Shown piece by piece: positions 1 to 8,059 of a stretch of 64,000 nucleotides of DNA (positions are counted from its first letter, which is position 1; each line of letters opens with the position of its first letter). Made by a program: the position numbers and the translations under genes. The DNA lies in contig DAIUFE010000001.1 in assembly GCA_036844765.1 (NCBI GenBank), positions 78,632 to 142,631 of the forward strand, read 5' to 3'. Below the pieces are notes generated by a model, which did no database searches, was not told where the DNA came from, and saw nothing but the letters and a program-made list of their open reading frames with translations. The DNA is from Thermocaproicibacter sp036844765. GTDB lineage: Bacteria; Bacillota; Clostridia; Oscillospirales; Acutalibacteraceae.

Positions 1-12
1 GAAAATATCTCG

Positions 13-696
13 ATGTCGGTCATCCGGCGATTGCCCCGGTATTACCGGTTTCTGTTCCACCTTCGGGAGGACGGCGTCACAAGGATCTCCTCGACGGAAC
101 TTTCCGAGAAGCTGGGGCTCACCGCTTCGCAGATCCGCCAGGACCTGAACTGCTTCGGCGGCTTCGGGCAGCAGGGCTACGGCTACATGGTCGGCCCGCT
201 CTGCGACGAGATCGGCAGGATCATCGGCCTTTCCAACGACTACAGGGCCGTTCTTCTGGGCGCGGGAAACCTCGGCCGCGCGATCGCGCTGCACATGTCC
301 TTCCGCGCGGAGGGCTTCCAGCTGGTCGGCGTGTTCGACATCGCCCCGGAAAAGATCGGGGAACAGCTCGGGCGCCTGACCGTGCGGAACGTCGCCGCGC
401 TGGAGGATTTCTGCCAAGAGAACAAACCCGTCATGGCTGTGCTCTGCGTGCCCCGCGGTTCGGTGGAAACCCTCTCGGACCGCCTGTACCGCGCGGGTAT
501 CCGGAATTTCTGGAATTTCAGCCATTACGACATCACCCTGAAATATCCGGATACTCTGGTGGAAAACGTGCATCTTAACGACAGCCTGATGACCCTGTGC
601 TACCGGATCTCCCATTCCGCGCCCCGCGCGGAAGCGGCCCGGCCGCACACGGGCGTCTCCGCAAGCGACAGTACGACAGCGATAAGGAGGATTTGA
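13..696 (+). CDS. rex: Redox-sensing transcriptional repressor Rex (5' end probably outside window)
   Basis: Rex represses fermentation and respiration genes and leaves DNA when NADH rises. The first 75 or so residues form the winged helix, including RISSTELSEKLG and the SQIRQDL recognition stretch. A Rossmann GAGNLG motif lies at residues 83-88, and the C-terminal swap helix region contains NFSHYDI. The frame stays open to base 1 upstream of the ATG at 13, reading ENIS before it. Family members usually carry a few such residues, so the true start is probably outside the window. The last codons contain the AAGGAGG that serves lemA, so the two genes are probably co-transcribed. Fermentation genes such as ackA 5 kb downstream are plausible targets, but no clear Rex operator was seen there. 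Confidence 0.93.
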   Translation: MSVIRRLPRYYRFLFHLREDGVTRISSTELSEKLGLTASQIRQDLNCFGGFGQQGYGYMVGPLCDEIGRIIGLSNDYRAVLLGAGNLGRAIALHMSFRAEGFQLVGVFDIAPEKIGEQLGRLTVRNVAALEDFCQENKPVMAVLCVPRGSVETLSDRLYRAGIRNFWNFSHYDITLKYPDTLVENVHLNDSLMTLCYRISHSAPRAEAARPHTGVSASDSTTAIRRI

Positions 697-697
697 A

Positions 698-1255
698 ATG
701 AGCTGGATTCCGTGGGCCGTCATCGCGGCGATCGTCGTGATCCTGATCCTGTGGGCGGTCTCCGCCTACAACAGGCTGGTCGCCTTTTCCGTCCGGGTCG
801 ACAACGGCTGGTCACAGATCGACGTTCAGCTGAAAAAACGGTTCGACCTGATCCCGAATCTCGTCGAAACGGTCAAGGGGTACGCCGCGCACGAAAAATC
901 GACCTTTGAAGAAGTGACGAGATGGCGCAGCGCGGCGATGAGCTCCAAAACACCGGAGGAGGTCGTAAAAAACAACGAGGGCCTCTCGCGCGCGATCGTC
1001 AACCTGTTCGCCACCGCCGAACGGTACCCGGACCTGAAGGCCAACCAGAATTTCCTTGACCTGCAAAGACAGCTTCAGGAGATCGAATCGAAGATCGCCT
1101 TTGCGCGCCAGTTCTATAACGACACCGCCATGAAATACAACGAATACACGCTGCGGTTCCCGTCCAGCATCGTCGCCTCGATGTTCCATTTCGTAAGAAG
1201 GCCGTATTTTGAGGTCGAAGAGGCCGCCAAAGCGGTTCCGCAGGTCAGGTTTTAG
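698..1255 (+). CDS. lemA: LemA family protein
   Basis: This 185-residue protein has one N-terminal membrane helix (about residues 5-25) followed by a helical LemA domain. The family hallmarks VDNGWSQIDVQLKKR and RFDLIPNLVETVKGYAAHE are clear, and the late FARQFYNDTAMKYN segment is also typical. LemA proteins are anchored in the cytoplasmic membrane with the helical domain outside; their biochemical role is not settled. The start is one base after the rex stop and uses an AAGGAGG inside rex. A DUF2207 protein follows within 35 bases, a pairing that is common for LemA in Firmicutes. Confidence 0.93.
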   Translation: MSWIPWAVIAAIVVILILWAVSAYNRLVAFSVRVDNGWSQIDVQLKKRFDLIPNLVETVKGYAAHEKSTFEEVTRWRSAAMSSKTPEEVVKNNEGLSRAIVNLFATAERYPDLKANQNFLDLQRQLQEIESKIAFARQFYNDTAMKYNEYTLRFPSSIVASMFHFVRRPYFEVEEAAKAVPQVRF

Positions 1256-1289
1256 CCGGGCCGGAACGAAGAGGCCGAAAGGGGAGCTT

Positions 1290-3269
1290 ATGTTTTACCG
1301 TCTTTTCAGAAAGGCCGGCCGCTTCCTTTCAGTCGCCGCGCTGGCCCTTGCGCTCTGCCTTTTTCCGGCCGGAAGCCCGGCTTTCGCCGCGTCGGGCGGA
1401 CAGTCGATGGAAAAGCTCAGCGTCGAGCTGCGGCCCGCCCCGAACGGCGACGTCGCCGTGAAGCAGGTCTGGCGGGTCCGGCTCGAGGACCGGGGCAGGC
1501 CCTACCGCAATCTCTATTTTTCGTACTCCCTGCCGCAGGGCGGGGAAAGTTCGGAGATGGTCTCGGAGCCCGCCGTCTACGACAACGACCGCGGGGTCGC
1601 CTACGCCTACGCCGGGGACGTCGACCCCGAAAGCGTCTCCGGCGACGAGTTGGAGGGCCAGTGCTACCGGCACGTCTCGGGCGGCACGGTGGAGCTGGGG
1701 TGGTTCATGCCGGCCCTCGACGAGGGGACCCGCACGTTCACGCTGACCTACACCCTCCGCAACCTGATGCAGATCTACAGCGACACGGCGGAGCTGTACC
1801 TCTATCTCCTTCCGCAAAAATTCGGGCTGCCGGTGGAAGACCTGAGCGGTTCGGTGCTTCTCCCGAAAGGCGGCAAGCTCGGCGAAAACCTGTGGGCCTG
1901 GCTGCACACCGACGTGCGGGACAGCGGGATCCAGTCGGGCACCGTGGACCGGGTCGATTTTTCGGCCCGGGGAATCCCGGCGGAAACCTCCGTTGAGCTG
2001 CGGGTCTGCGCGCCGGTTTCGCTTTTCCCGCTCTCGGAGAAGAAGTCGTCCGAAGCCGCCCTCGCCAGGATCCAGGCGGAGGAGCAGCGGGACGCCGACC
2101 GGGCGGCCGCCGCCGCGAACCGCGAATTCTGGCTCGGCGTCCTCGACGCCGTGGGCGCGGGTCTGCTGCTGGTCGTCGCGGTGATCCTGTTCGTCTGGGC
2201 CAGGCGCAAAAACCGGCGATTGAAAATCGACGCGCCGGAATATACGCGGGACATCCCGCCGGGCAACAGCCCGGCCGGCGTCGCAAACCTCTACTATTAC
2301 TACGACGGCGTCGGGGAGAAGCAGAAAAACAGGATGTTCAGCGCGACTTTCCTGAGCCTCGCGCACAAGGGATACGTGCGCTTCCGGGAGGAAAACAAGG
2401 ACTTCGCCGCGGAGCTGACCGAAAGCGCGGCCGGCGCGCCGCTCACGAAAAGCGAAACTGTGTTTTACAAGCTGATCTCCGAGGCGGCCGGAGAGTTCCA
2501 GGGCGCTTTCACCATGAAGCAGCTCAGGCAGTACGCCGAGAAGCATCCGCATTCCGTCAGCCGGGAGATGGACGATTTTCTGTCGGCTTCCCGCCGGGAG
2601 ATCGCCGGGCGCGGTTATTTCCGGGATAAGCCGGCCTCCTACGGCGTTCTGAAGGCGGCGGGCATCGTGCTGATCGCCGCGGCTTTCGCGCTGTTCTTCG
2701 GCACCGGCGCCGGAAAGGCGCTGCTGGTCTATCTGCCGCTCTCGATGATCGTCTCCGGCTTCCTGCTGATCCTGGCCGGTTCCGTCAAAATGAAGCTGAG
2801 CGAGAAGGGAGAACAGGATCTCGGCCTCTGGAACGGCCTCAAAAAATATATGCTCGAGTTTTCCCGCATGAAAGAATACGGCGTGCCGCAGCTCGCCCTG
2901 TGGGAGGAATATCTCGTCTACGCCACCATGATGGGCGTCTCGAAGGAAGTCTGCGCGCAGCTCAAGCTGGTCTATCCGCAGCTTTCCGAGGGCACGGGCG
3001 TGGGCTTCGACCCGTCGGCCGGTTTTCTGTACTACATGTTCTGGCCGCGCGCCTACGGCGGAGGCTTCTTCGGCGGCCGCGGATTCGGCGAGTCGCTGGG
3101 AGTCTCGCTCGGCGACATCGGCCGGGCTGCCACAAGGCTCGCGAACCCTCCCGCCAACGGGAACGGCGGCTTCGGCCGCGGCGGTTTCGGCGGCGGCGGT
3201 TTCGGAGGGGGAGGCTTCTCCGGCGGCGGGGGCGGCTTCGGCGGAGGCGGAGGCGGCGGCGTCCGCTGA
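1290..3269 (+). CDS. DUF2207 domain membrane protein with glycine-rich tail
   Basis: The 659-residue product begins with a signal peptide (LALALCLFPAGSPAFA). An extracellular beta-rich DUF2207 region follows to about residue 270. Then come one membrane helix near 290-312, a cytoplasmic stretch, and a paired hydrophobic block near 455-500. The last 50 residues are almost entirely Gly, Phe and Ser, the usual ending for this family. The ATG at 1290 was chosen because GGGGAG lies just upstream and the signal peptide begins there; the open frame extends further 5'. The function is unknown. Position directly behind lemA suggests a shared envelope role. Confidence 0.88.
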   Translation: MFYRLFRKAGRFLSVAALALALCLFPAGSPAFAASGGQSMEKLSVELRPAPNGDVAVKQVWRVRLEDRGRPYRNLYFSYSLPQGGESSEMVSEPAVYDNDRGVAYAYAGDVDPESVSGDELEGQCYRHVSGGTVELGWFMPALDEGTRTFTLTYTLRNLMQIYSDTAELYLYLLPQKFGLPVEDLSGSVLLPKGGKLGENLWAWLHTDVRDSGIQSGTVDRVDFSARGIPAETSVELRVCAPVSLFPLSEKKSSEAALARIQAEEQRDADRAAAAANREFWLGVLDAVGAGLLLVVAVILFVWARRKNRRLKIDAPEYTRDIPPGNSPAGVANLYYYYDGVGEKQKNRMFSATFLSLAHKGYVRFREENKDFAAELTESAAGAPLTKSETVFYKLISEAAGEFQGAFTMKQLRQYAEKHPHSVSREMDDFLSASRREIAGRGYFRDKPASYGVLKAAGIVLIAAAFALFFGTGAGKALLVYLPLSMIVSGFLLILAGSVKMKLSEKGEQDLGLWNGLKKYMLEFSRMKEYGVPQLALWEEYLVYATMMGVSKEVCAQLKLVYPQLSEGTGVGFDPSAGFLYYMFWPRAYGGGFFGGRGFGESLGVSLGDIGRAATRLANPPANGNGGFGRGGFGGGGFGGGGFSGGGGGFGGGGGGGVR

Positions 3270-3324
3270 CACGCGGCCGCGGTTTGAACACTCCCGGCTG
3301 CGCCGGGACTTCGGAGGAACGACT

Positions 3325-3513
3325 ATGAAAGATTACAGAGTCTTGCTGTTCGGGATCGCCCTGATTTTATTTGGGATCGCCTGTGAGGTAATGCTGATTG
3401 ACCGCACGGATACCGGCGTGTGGTGGATCGTGAATAAAATAGGGGGAGCGGCGCCGTTTGTGGGGATCGTGGTGTCGGCGGTCGGACTATCGACGGCAAA
3501 CAGCGAAAAATAA
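3325..3513 (+). CDS. Small two-helix membrane protein
   Basis: A 62-residue protein with two predicted membrane helices (about residues 7-25 and 38-56) and a short polar tail. CGGAGGA sits about 7 bases before the ATG, so translation is likely. It follows the DUF2207 gene by 55 bases and precedes a strong two-way terminator, so it is probably the last gene of the rex-lemA transcript. Small DUF-type proteins with this two-helix layout are common in Clostridia. No function can be assigned. Confidence 0.7.
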   Translation: MKDYRVLLFGIALILFGIACEVMLIDRTDTGVWWIVNKIGGAAPFVGIVVSAVGLSTANSEK

Positions 3514-3546
3514 GCCGAAGGTTCCGGTATTCCATTTGCAGGGACT

Positions 3547-3589
3547 AAAAGGACACAGCTGCGCGTCCGACGCACGGCTGTGTCCTTTT
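3547..3589. terminator. Bidirectional intrinsic terminator
   Basis: A perfect 13-bp inverted repeat (AAAAGGACACAGC at 3547-3559 and its complement at 3577-3589) has A and T runs at its outer ends. It lies between the convergent small membrane protein gene and the mutarotase-like gene, and fits a shared terminator. Confidence 0.8.
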
Positions 3590-3647
3590 GCGCTTTCGCA
3601 CTGCAAAGAAATCCCGGCGCGCTTTTCTGCGGCGCATCGGGAAGCTG

Positions 3648-4559
3648 TTATTGCAGCTCTTTGATATAGCGGGCGATATCATCCTCGTCTGTGGGATTCA
3701 GGCTGTTTCTCGTATGGAACAGGGAAAGGTTCTCGACGTGCCGGATGGTTTCGCCGGGCTCCACGCGGTACAGGGGGCTTAAAGATTCCAGCTCCGCGAA
3801 GTCCTTCCTCAGGCAGACCTCGCAGGAGGAGCCGAAATCCGGATAGGCCGCCTGCGGATTATGAACGTAGCGCTTCATCAGGGTGTATTTTTCGCCCGCG
3901 TAAGCGGCCCAGCCCAAAACGTCGTTGACGCCGATCTTGAGGGGCGTGCCGTTCTCCGGCTCGTGCCGCACGGTCAGGAAGCGGTCCCCCAAAAACACCC
4001 GGCCGTCCCGGAGGGCCGTCCCCGGCCAGAGCACGATCGCCCGGCTGGGGCGCAGCGAATCGCGGCCGTCCGTATTCTGCGGCAATACGGCGACGCCGCC
4101 GCCCTTCAGCATGGTCGCGGGCCACAGTCCGAAGTTTTTGGCCTCCCGCGAGCAGTTCTTGGCGGTGTGCACCACCATGATGTCCGAAGCGTCCTCGCCC
4201 ATGAGAATCTCAAAGCCGGCCTGGATCTCCGTCGCCTTCTGTTTGGGCGCCGTGAACGAAACGCCCTCCGGCAGGACGCTGTAGACGACGGGGGAGTCGT
4301 CCGGATCAAATCCGGCCGCCCGCACCGGGCTGAGCCAGAGCCGGTGCCCGCCGTAATAATAAAAGGTGCCGCCGCCCTCTTTGGGGCAGGGGAGGGCATA
4401 GCTCCGCTCCCGGTCCTCATACAGGACGTTCTCGGTTCCCTGAAAGCCGAAGAAAATGATCCGCGGCCCGAACTCTATCGTGACGACGGCGTCCAGAATT
4501 CCGTTGGTGATCCGGACGCATTTGCCGTAGTTTTCAAATTCGGTTTCCTGAACTTTCAA
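3648..4559 (-). CDS. Galactose-mutarotase-like (beta-sandwich) protein, TTG start
   Basis: A 303-residue cytosolic protein that looks like a mutarotase-fold sugar-binding protein: ITNGILDAVVTIEFGPRI near the start, FYYYGGHRLWLSP, then FGLWPATML and NGTPLKIG stretches. The substrate is unknown. The start is placed at TTG 4559, eight bases after GAGGAGGG. This TTG overlaps the tmcAL stop as TTGA, so the genes are translationally coupled. The open frame runs 24 codons further 5', but that part lies inside tmcAL. Aldose epimerase activity is possible; the His/Glu pair of GalM was not verified. Confidence 0.7.
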   Translation of the reverse strand: MKVQETEFENYGKCVRITNGILDAVVTIEFGPRIIFFGFQGTENVLYEDRERSYALPCPKEGGGTFYYYGGHRLWLSPVRAAGFDPDDSPVVYSVLPEGVSFTAPKQKATEIQAGFEILMGEDASDIMVVHTAKNCSREAKNFGLWPATMLKGGGVAVLPQNTDGRDSLRPSRAIVLWPGTALRDGRVFLGDRFLTVRHEPENGTPLKIGVNDVLGWAAYAGEKYTLMKRYVHNPQAAYPDFGSSCEVCLRKDFAELESLSPLYRVEPGETIRHVENLSLFHTRNSLNPTDEDDIARYIKELQ

Positions 4560-5773
4560 ATCGAAAGACCCTCCTCGTTGGAACTCGGCAGAACGGCGAC
4601 CCCGGACGTTTCCTCCAGCCCGCAGGGGCACGCGCCGGGCATGCAGAGGGCGTAGAGGTCGGCCGCCCTGTTTTCAAGCCGGAACAGGCTTCTCGCCGCC
4701 TCGCCCAGCGGCCGGACGTCCGCCCGCCGGGAAACGACGGGGAGCGCGCCGACCTCCTTCGCTTTCCTCAGGATCGCGGCGCCGCCCCGGCCGATGCCGA
4801 GCACGCGCAGGTACGGCACCGGCCCGGCGCTGTCGGAAGCGCGCAGGCCCAGAAAAGCGGAAAGCACGATCCGCCGGATCCTGGCGTGGGGATACCGCTT
4901 CGTCTTTGCCAGGGCGTAAAGCTCCTCCAGCGTCCCCGCCCGCCGGGAGGCGGCGTACACGCGGTTCTCCAGCCCTTCGCTGAGATCCGGCAGGCGGGAG
5001 AAGTCCTCCCGTTTTAAGGTCCGGAGCTTCGCGAGAATCCCGCGCTCCAGAAAGGAAAGCCCCGCGGGAGCGCGGCCGGCTTTCAGTTCTTCCCGCAGAA
5101 TGCCGAAAGCGGGCGGGGGCATATATGCCGCGCACGCGCGCCCGCCGCGGATCATCGCGCGCAGGCTGGCGGACGAGGCCGAGGCTCCGTCGGGCCGCAG
5201 GTCGCCGTGCGCCGCGCCCGTCCGCCGGACGGCGAACGGCTCCATCCGGGAGCCGAGCCGCTCCAGCGCCTTGAGGTACTCAATGCCGAGAATATCGTTG
5301 GGGCCGCGGAGCAGTTCGGCGGTTTCGGGGCCGAAGACCTCCCCGGCCGCCTTCTGGCGGGCGGCGGCGAACGTCGCCCCGCCCTCCAGCTCCCGGCGCA
5401 GCGCCCGGCGGAGCAGCGGCGAAGAGAGCGCCCCCGAAGCCTGCCTCAGCCGGTCCGCGGAGCCGCATTCGCTGCCGAAGCCGAGAACGTCCGCGCCGAG
5501 GGCATTGAGGACGGAGACTCCGCCGAACGCGAATTTTTCCGCGCCGGCGACGGCCCACGGCAGCGGGATCTCGACGACCAGATCCGCGCCGCAGAGCAGG
5601 GCCTGCCTTGCCCTGGCCCATTTTGAAAGGACGGCCGCCTCGCCGCGCTGGACAAAATTTCCGCTCATGGCGACCGCGACGAGATCGGCGCCGTTTTCCC
5701 GCAGGATGCGGATCAGGCGGGCGTGGCCGCTGTGAAACGGGTTGAACTCGGCCACGATCCCGGCTGTCTTCAT
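4556..5773 (-). CDS. tmcAL: tRNA(Met) cytidine acetate ligase TmcAL
   Basis: This 405-residue enzyme uses acetate and ATP to make N4-acetylcytidine at the wobble base of elongator tRNA-Met. The N-terminus is characteristic: GIVAEFNPFHSGH (nucleotidyltransferase HxGH motif), MSGNFVQRGE, then ADLVVEIPLPWA and GPNDILGIEYLKAL. The protein was formerly labelled nucleotidyltransferase/DUF1811-like. AAGGAG lies upstream of the ATG. It is the first gene of a two-gene minus-strand unit with the mutarotase-like gene, and diverges from ackA. Its substrate acetate connects it loosely to acetate metabolism. Confidence 0.93.
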   Translation of the reverse strand: MKTAGIVAEFNPFHSGHARLIRILRENGADLVAVAMSGNFVQRGEAAVLSKWARARQALLCGADLVVEIPLPWAVAGAEKFAFGGVSVLNALGADVLGFGSECGSADRLRQASGALSSPLLRRALRRELEGGATFAAARQKAAGEVFGPETAELLRGPNDILGIEYLKALERLGSRMEPFAVRRTGAAHGDLRPDGASASSASLRAMIRGGRACAAYMPPPAFGILREELKAGRAPAGLSFLERGILAKLRTLKREDFSRLPDLSEGLENRVYAASRRAGTLEELYALAKTKRYPHARIRRIVLSAFLGLRASDSAGPVPYLRVLGIGRGGAAILRKAKEVGALPVVSRRADVRPLGEAARSLFRLENRAADLYALCMPGACPCGLEETSGVAVLPSSNEEGLSI

Positions 5774-5945
5774 TTTATGCGAAACTCCTTGAATTTACAC
5801 ACTGTTTGTATTATTATAATAAGCGGTCTGTCCGTTTTATTATGGCAGATTTCCGCCTTTTTATTGTACACGGTTTCCGTTCCCGTTTCAATAGACGGAA
5901 TTCTTTTTGCTGATTATTAAATATACGATAGACGGGGGTCCATGC

Positions 5946-7199
5946 ATGAAGATTTTGGTTATCAACGCAGGAAGTTCCTCATTAAAGTATCAGCTGATCG
6001 ACATGGATACGGAAAAAATGATGGCGAAAGGCATCTGCGACAGGATCGGGACGGACGGGGCGTTCATCAAGTACCAGAAAGCGGGAAGGGACGCCAAAAA
6101 GTCCGTCCGCCCGATCAAGAACCACGTCGAGGCTTTCCGGCTCGTGACGGAGGCGCTGGTCAGCAAGGAGTCGGGAGTGATCTCCGATCTTTCCGAGATC
6201 AGCGCCGTCGGCCACCGGATCGTGCAGGGGGGCTCCATCTTCGACAAATCCGTTCTGGTTACGGACGAGGTCATCCGCCAGATCCAGAGCCTGATCCCGC
6301 TGGCGCCGCTCCACAACAAGTCGGAGGTGGACGCCATCCTCGCCAGCCGGGAGGTCTTCGGGGACAAGATGCCGCAGTGCGTGGTCTTCGACACGTCGTT
6401 CCACTCCACCATGCCGGAAAAAGCGTACCTGTATGCGATCCCCTACGAATATTACGAGAAGTACAAGGTCCGCCGCTACGGCTTTCACGGCACGTCGCAC
6501 CGCTATGTGAGCCACCACTGCGCGCACCTGATGCACCAGCCGCTCGAGGACATCAAGATGATCACCTGCCACATCGGCAACGGCTCCTCCATCGCGGCGA
6601 TCCAGAACGGCAAGGTCATCGACACCAGCATGGGTCTCACGCCGCTGGACGGGTTCATGATGGGCACGCGTTCCGGCGCGCTGGACCCCTCCGTCGTCAC
6701 GTTCATTATGGAGAAGGAGCACCTGACCCCGAAGCAGATGAACGATATCCTCAACAAAAAATCCGGCACGCTCGGCATCTGCGGCATGAGCGACGACCGG
6801 GACGTCACCGAGGCCGAGATCCGCGGCAACCACCGGGCCAACCTCGCCCACGAGATGCTGAATTACCAGATCACGAAATTCATCGGCGCCTACGCCGCCG
6901 CGATGAACGGGGTGGACTGCATCGTGTTCACGGCGGGGCTGGGGGAGAACCAGCCGATCATCCGGTACGGCGTCTGCCGCAGCCTGCGCTTTCTGGGCGT
7001 CAAGATCGACCCGATCCTGAACGACGAATATATCCACGGCAGGGAAGGCAAGATCTCCACATTCGACTCGACCGTCTCCGTCTACGTGATCAACACGAAC
7101 GAGGAGCTGGTCATCGCCCGCGACACCAAGCAGATCGTGGACAGGCTGGCCTACGCCTCGACGCCGGACCGCACCCACGTCGATCTGGAGGACGTCTGA
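5946..7199 (+). CDS. ackA: Acetate kinase
   Basis: This enzyme interconverts acetyl phosphate and acetate with ADP/ATP, the ATP-yielding step of acetate fermentation. The ASKHA phosphotransferase fold is clear from ILVINAGSSSLKY at the start, FDTSFHSTMP, YGFHGTSHRYV and HIGNGSSIAAI, and a later FTAGLGEN. The 417-residue product carries about 15 extra C-terminal residues compared with typical AckA. ATG 5946 matches the family start; the longer frame from 5907 lacks support. No phosphotransacetylase gene is adjacent. A terminator-like hairpin follows. Confidence 0.96.
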   Translation: MKILVINAGSSSLKYQLIDMDTEKMMAKGICDRIGTDGAFIKYQKAGRDAKKSVRPIKNHVEAFRLVTEALVSKESGVISDLSEISAVGHRIVQGGSIFDKSVLVTDEVIRQIQSLIPLAPLHNKSEVDAILASREVFGDKMPQCVVFDTSFHSTMPEKAYLYAIPYEYYEKYKVRRYGFHGTSHRYVSHHCAHLMHQPLEDIKMITCHIGNGSSIAAIQNGKVIDTSMGLTPLDGFMMGTRSGALDPSVVTFIMEKEHLTPKQMNDILNKKSGTLGICGMSDDRDVTEAEIRGNHRANLAHEMLNYQITKFIGAYAAAMNGVDCIVFTAGLGENQPIIRYGVCRSLRFLGVKIDPILNDEYIHGREGKISTFDSTVSVYVINTNEELVIARDTKQIVDRLAYASTPDRTHVDLEDV

Positions 7200-7230
7200 G
7201 GACCGGTTCCAGTTTGTATATTGACGGTCG

Positions 7231-7267
7231 CCCCACGCATATAAATGATGCGGTGGGGTGATTTTTT
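7231..7267 (+). terminator. Terminator-like hairpin after ackA, overlapping cwlD start region
   Basis: CCCCACGCAT pairs with ATGCGGTGGGG (one bulge) around a short loop, followed by ATTTTTTT. This fits an intrinsic terminator for ackA, but its 3' arm also holds the only ribosome binding site available to cwlD. The element may therefore both end ackA transcripts and limit cwlD translation on read-through RNA. Confidence 0.6.
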
Positions 7268-7986
7268 TGAACTCGACGAAGAGCAACGCGGTCCCGATTT
7301 TCGTCCTGATCCTGTGCTGCCTGGCCTTTCTGCTGTTTTCGTTCATCTCCTGCGACAGGATCGGGAAGATGGCCTCGGCCCTCGCGCGCGAGACGCCGCG
7401 GACCATCGTCGTCGACGCGGGCCACGGCGGGGAGGACGGGGGAGCCGTCTCAAAATCGGGCGTCTCGGAAAAAAACATCAATCTCGCCGTCGCCGAGGAC
7501 CTGCGGCAGCTTCTGCAGGCTTCCGGTTTCCGCGTCGTGATGACGCGTACGTCGGACGTTTCGATCTCGGACGATCTGGACACCATCCGCGAGCGGAAAA
7601 CGAGCGACCTCCACAACCGCATGAAGATTGTCGAATCGCAGGGCGACTGCGTTTTCGTCAGCATCCACCAGAACCAGTTCCCGCAGAGCCGGTACCACGG
7701 CGCGCAGGTTTTTTATTCCGGGAACACGGATTCCTCCAAGTCCCTCGCGGAGGCGATCCGCGGCAGGATCGTGGGGATGCTCCAGAAGGACAACACCCGC
7801 CAGACGAAGCCGGCCACCAGCTCGATCTATCTTCTCTACCACGCGAAGGTGCCGGCCGTCCTGGTCGAGTGCGGTTTTCTCTCCAACGACGCCGAAGCCG
7901 CGCTCCTTCAGGACGAAGCCTACCAGAAAAAAATGGCGTTCGCCATCTACTGCGGTCTGCTGGATTTCTGCACGGGAAAGGCCTGA
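7258..7986 (+). CDS. cwlD: N-acetylmuramoyl-L-alanine amidase CwlD
   Basis: CwlD cuts stem peptides from glycan strands so that muramic-delta-lactam can form in the spore cortex. The product has an N-terminal membrane anchor (residues 8-25) and an Amidase_3 domain. Zinc and catalytic motifs are visible: VVDAGHGGEDGG, NLAVAEDL, FVSIHQNQF and VECGFLSND. Length (about 240 residues) is normal. Translation could begin at GTG 7258 or at TTG 7267; the GGTGGGG site favours TTG 7267. The preceding hairpin and possible SigE-like promoter suggest expression separate from ackA. Confidence 0.92.
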   Translation: MIFLNSTKSNAVPIFVLILCCLAFLLFSFISCDRIGKMASALARETPRTIVVDAGHGGEDGGAVSKSGVSEKNINLAVAEDLRQLLQASGFRVVMTRTSDVSISDDLDTIRERKTSDLHNRMKIVESQGDCVFVSIHQNQFPQSRYHGAQVFYSGNTDSSKSLAEAIRGRIVGMLQKDNTRQTKPATSSIYLLYHAKVPAVLVECGFLSNDAEAALLQDEAYQKKMAFAIYCGLLDFCTGKA

Positions 7987-7997
7987 GCGGGCCTTTC
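7976..7997 (+). terminator. Short hairpin at cwlD stop
   Basis: GAAAGGCC and GGCCTTTC form an 8-bp stem over the cwlD stop codon, followed by TTGTATTTG. It may be a weak terminator. The radA promoter begins directly after it. Confidence 0.45.
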
Positions 7998-8026
7998 TTG
8001 TATTTGCGGTCCGAATCCGATATAAT
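7998..8026 (+). promoter_or_regulatory. Sigma-A promoter for radA
   Basis: A -35 TTGTAT at 7998-8003 and a perfect -10 TATAAT at 8021-8026 are separated by 17 bases. The radA ATG lies 33 bases downstream. Confidence 0.7.
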
Positions 8027-8059
8027 GGGGAGGAAAAAGCCGGGAATGAAGGTTGCGAG

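Noticed and set aside
3150..3266. GGC/GGA-rich repeats that could be taken for a DNA repeat array
   Set aside because: They encode the glycine-rich C-terminal tail usual for DUF2207 proteins and are irregular, so not a CRISPR or tandem array.
1329..3272. Long minus-strand open frame (647 codons) opposite the DUF2207 gene
   Set aside because: It is a GC-rich antisense shadow rich in Arg, Ala, Glu and His, with no domain, while the plus frame has a signal peptide, helices and family features.
5788..5822. TATAAT-like boxes between tmcAL and ackA as promoters, with a Rex site for ackA
   Set aside because: Spacing to any -35 was poor (15 or 20 bases) in both directions, and no Rex-type TTGTTAA palindrome was found.
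5982..7664. Minus-strand open frame of 560 codons opposite ackA and cwlD
   Set aside because: Both plus-strand genes are certain; the antisense frame crosses them and the terminator between, and has shadow-like composition.
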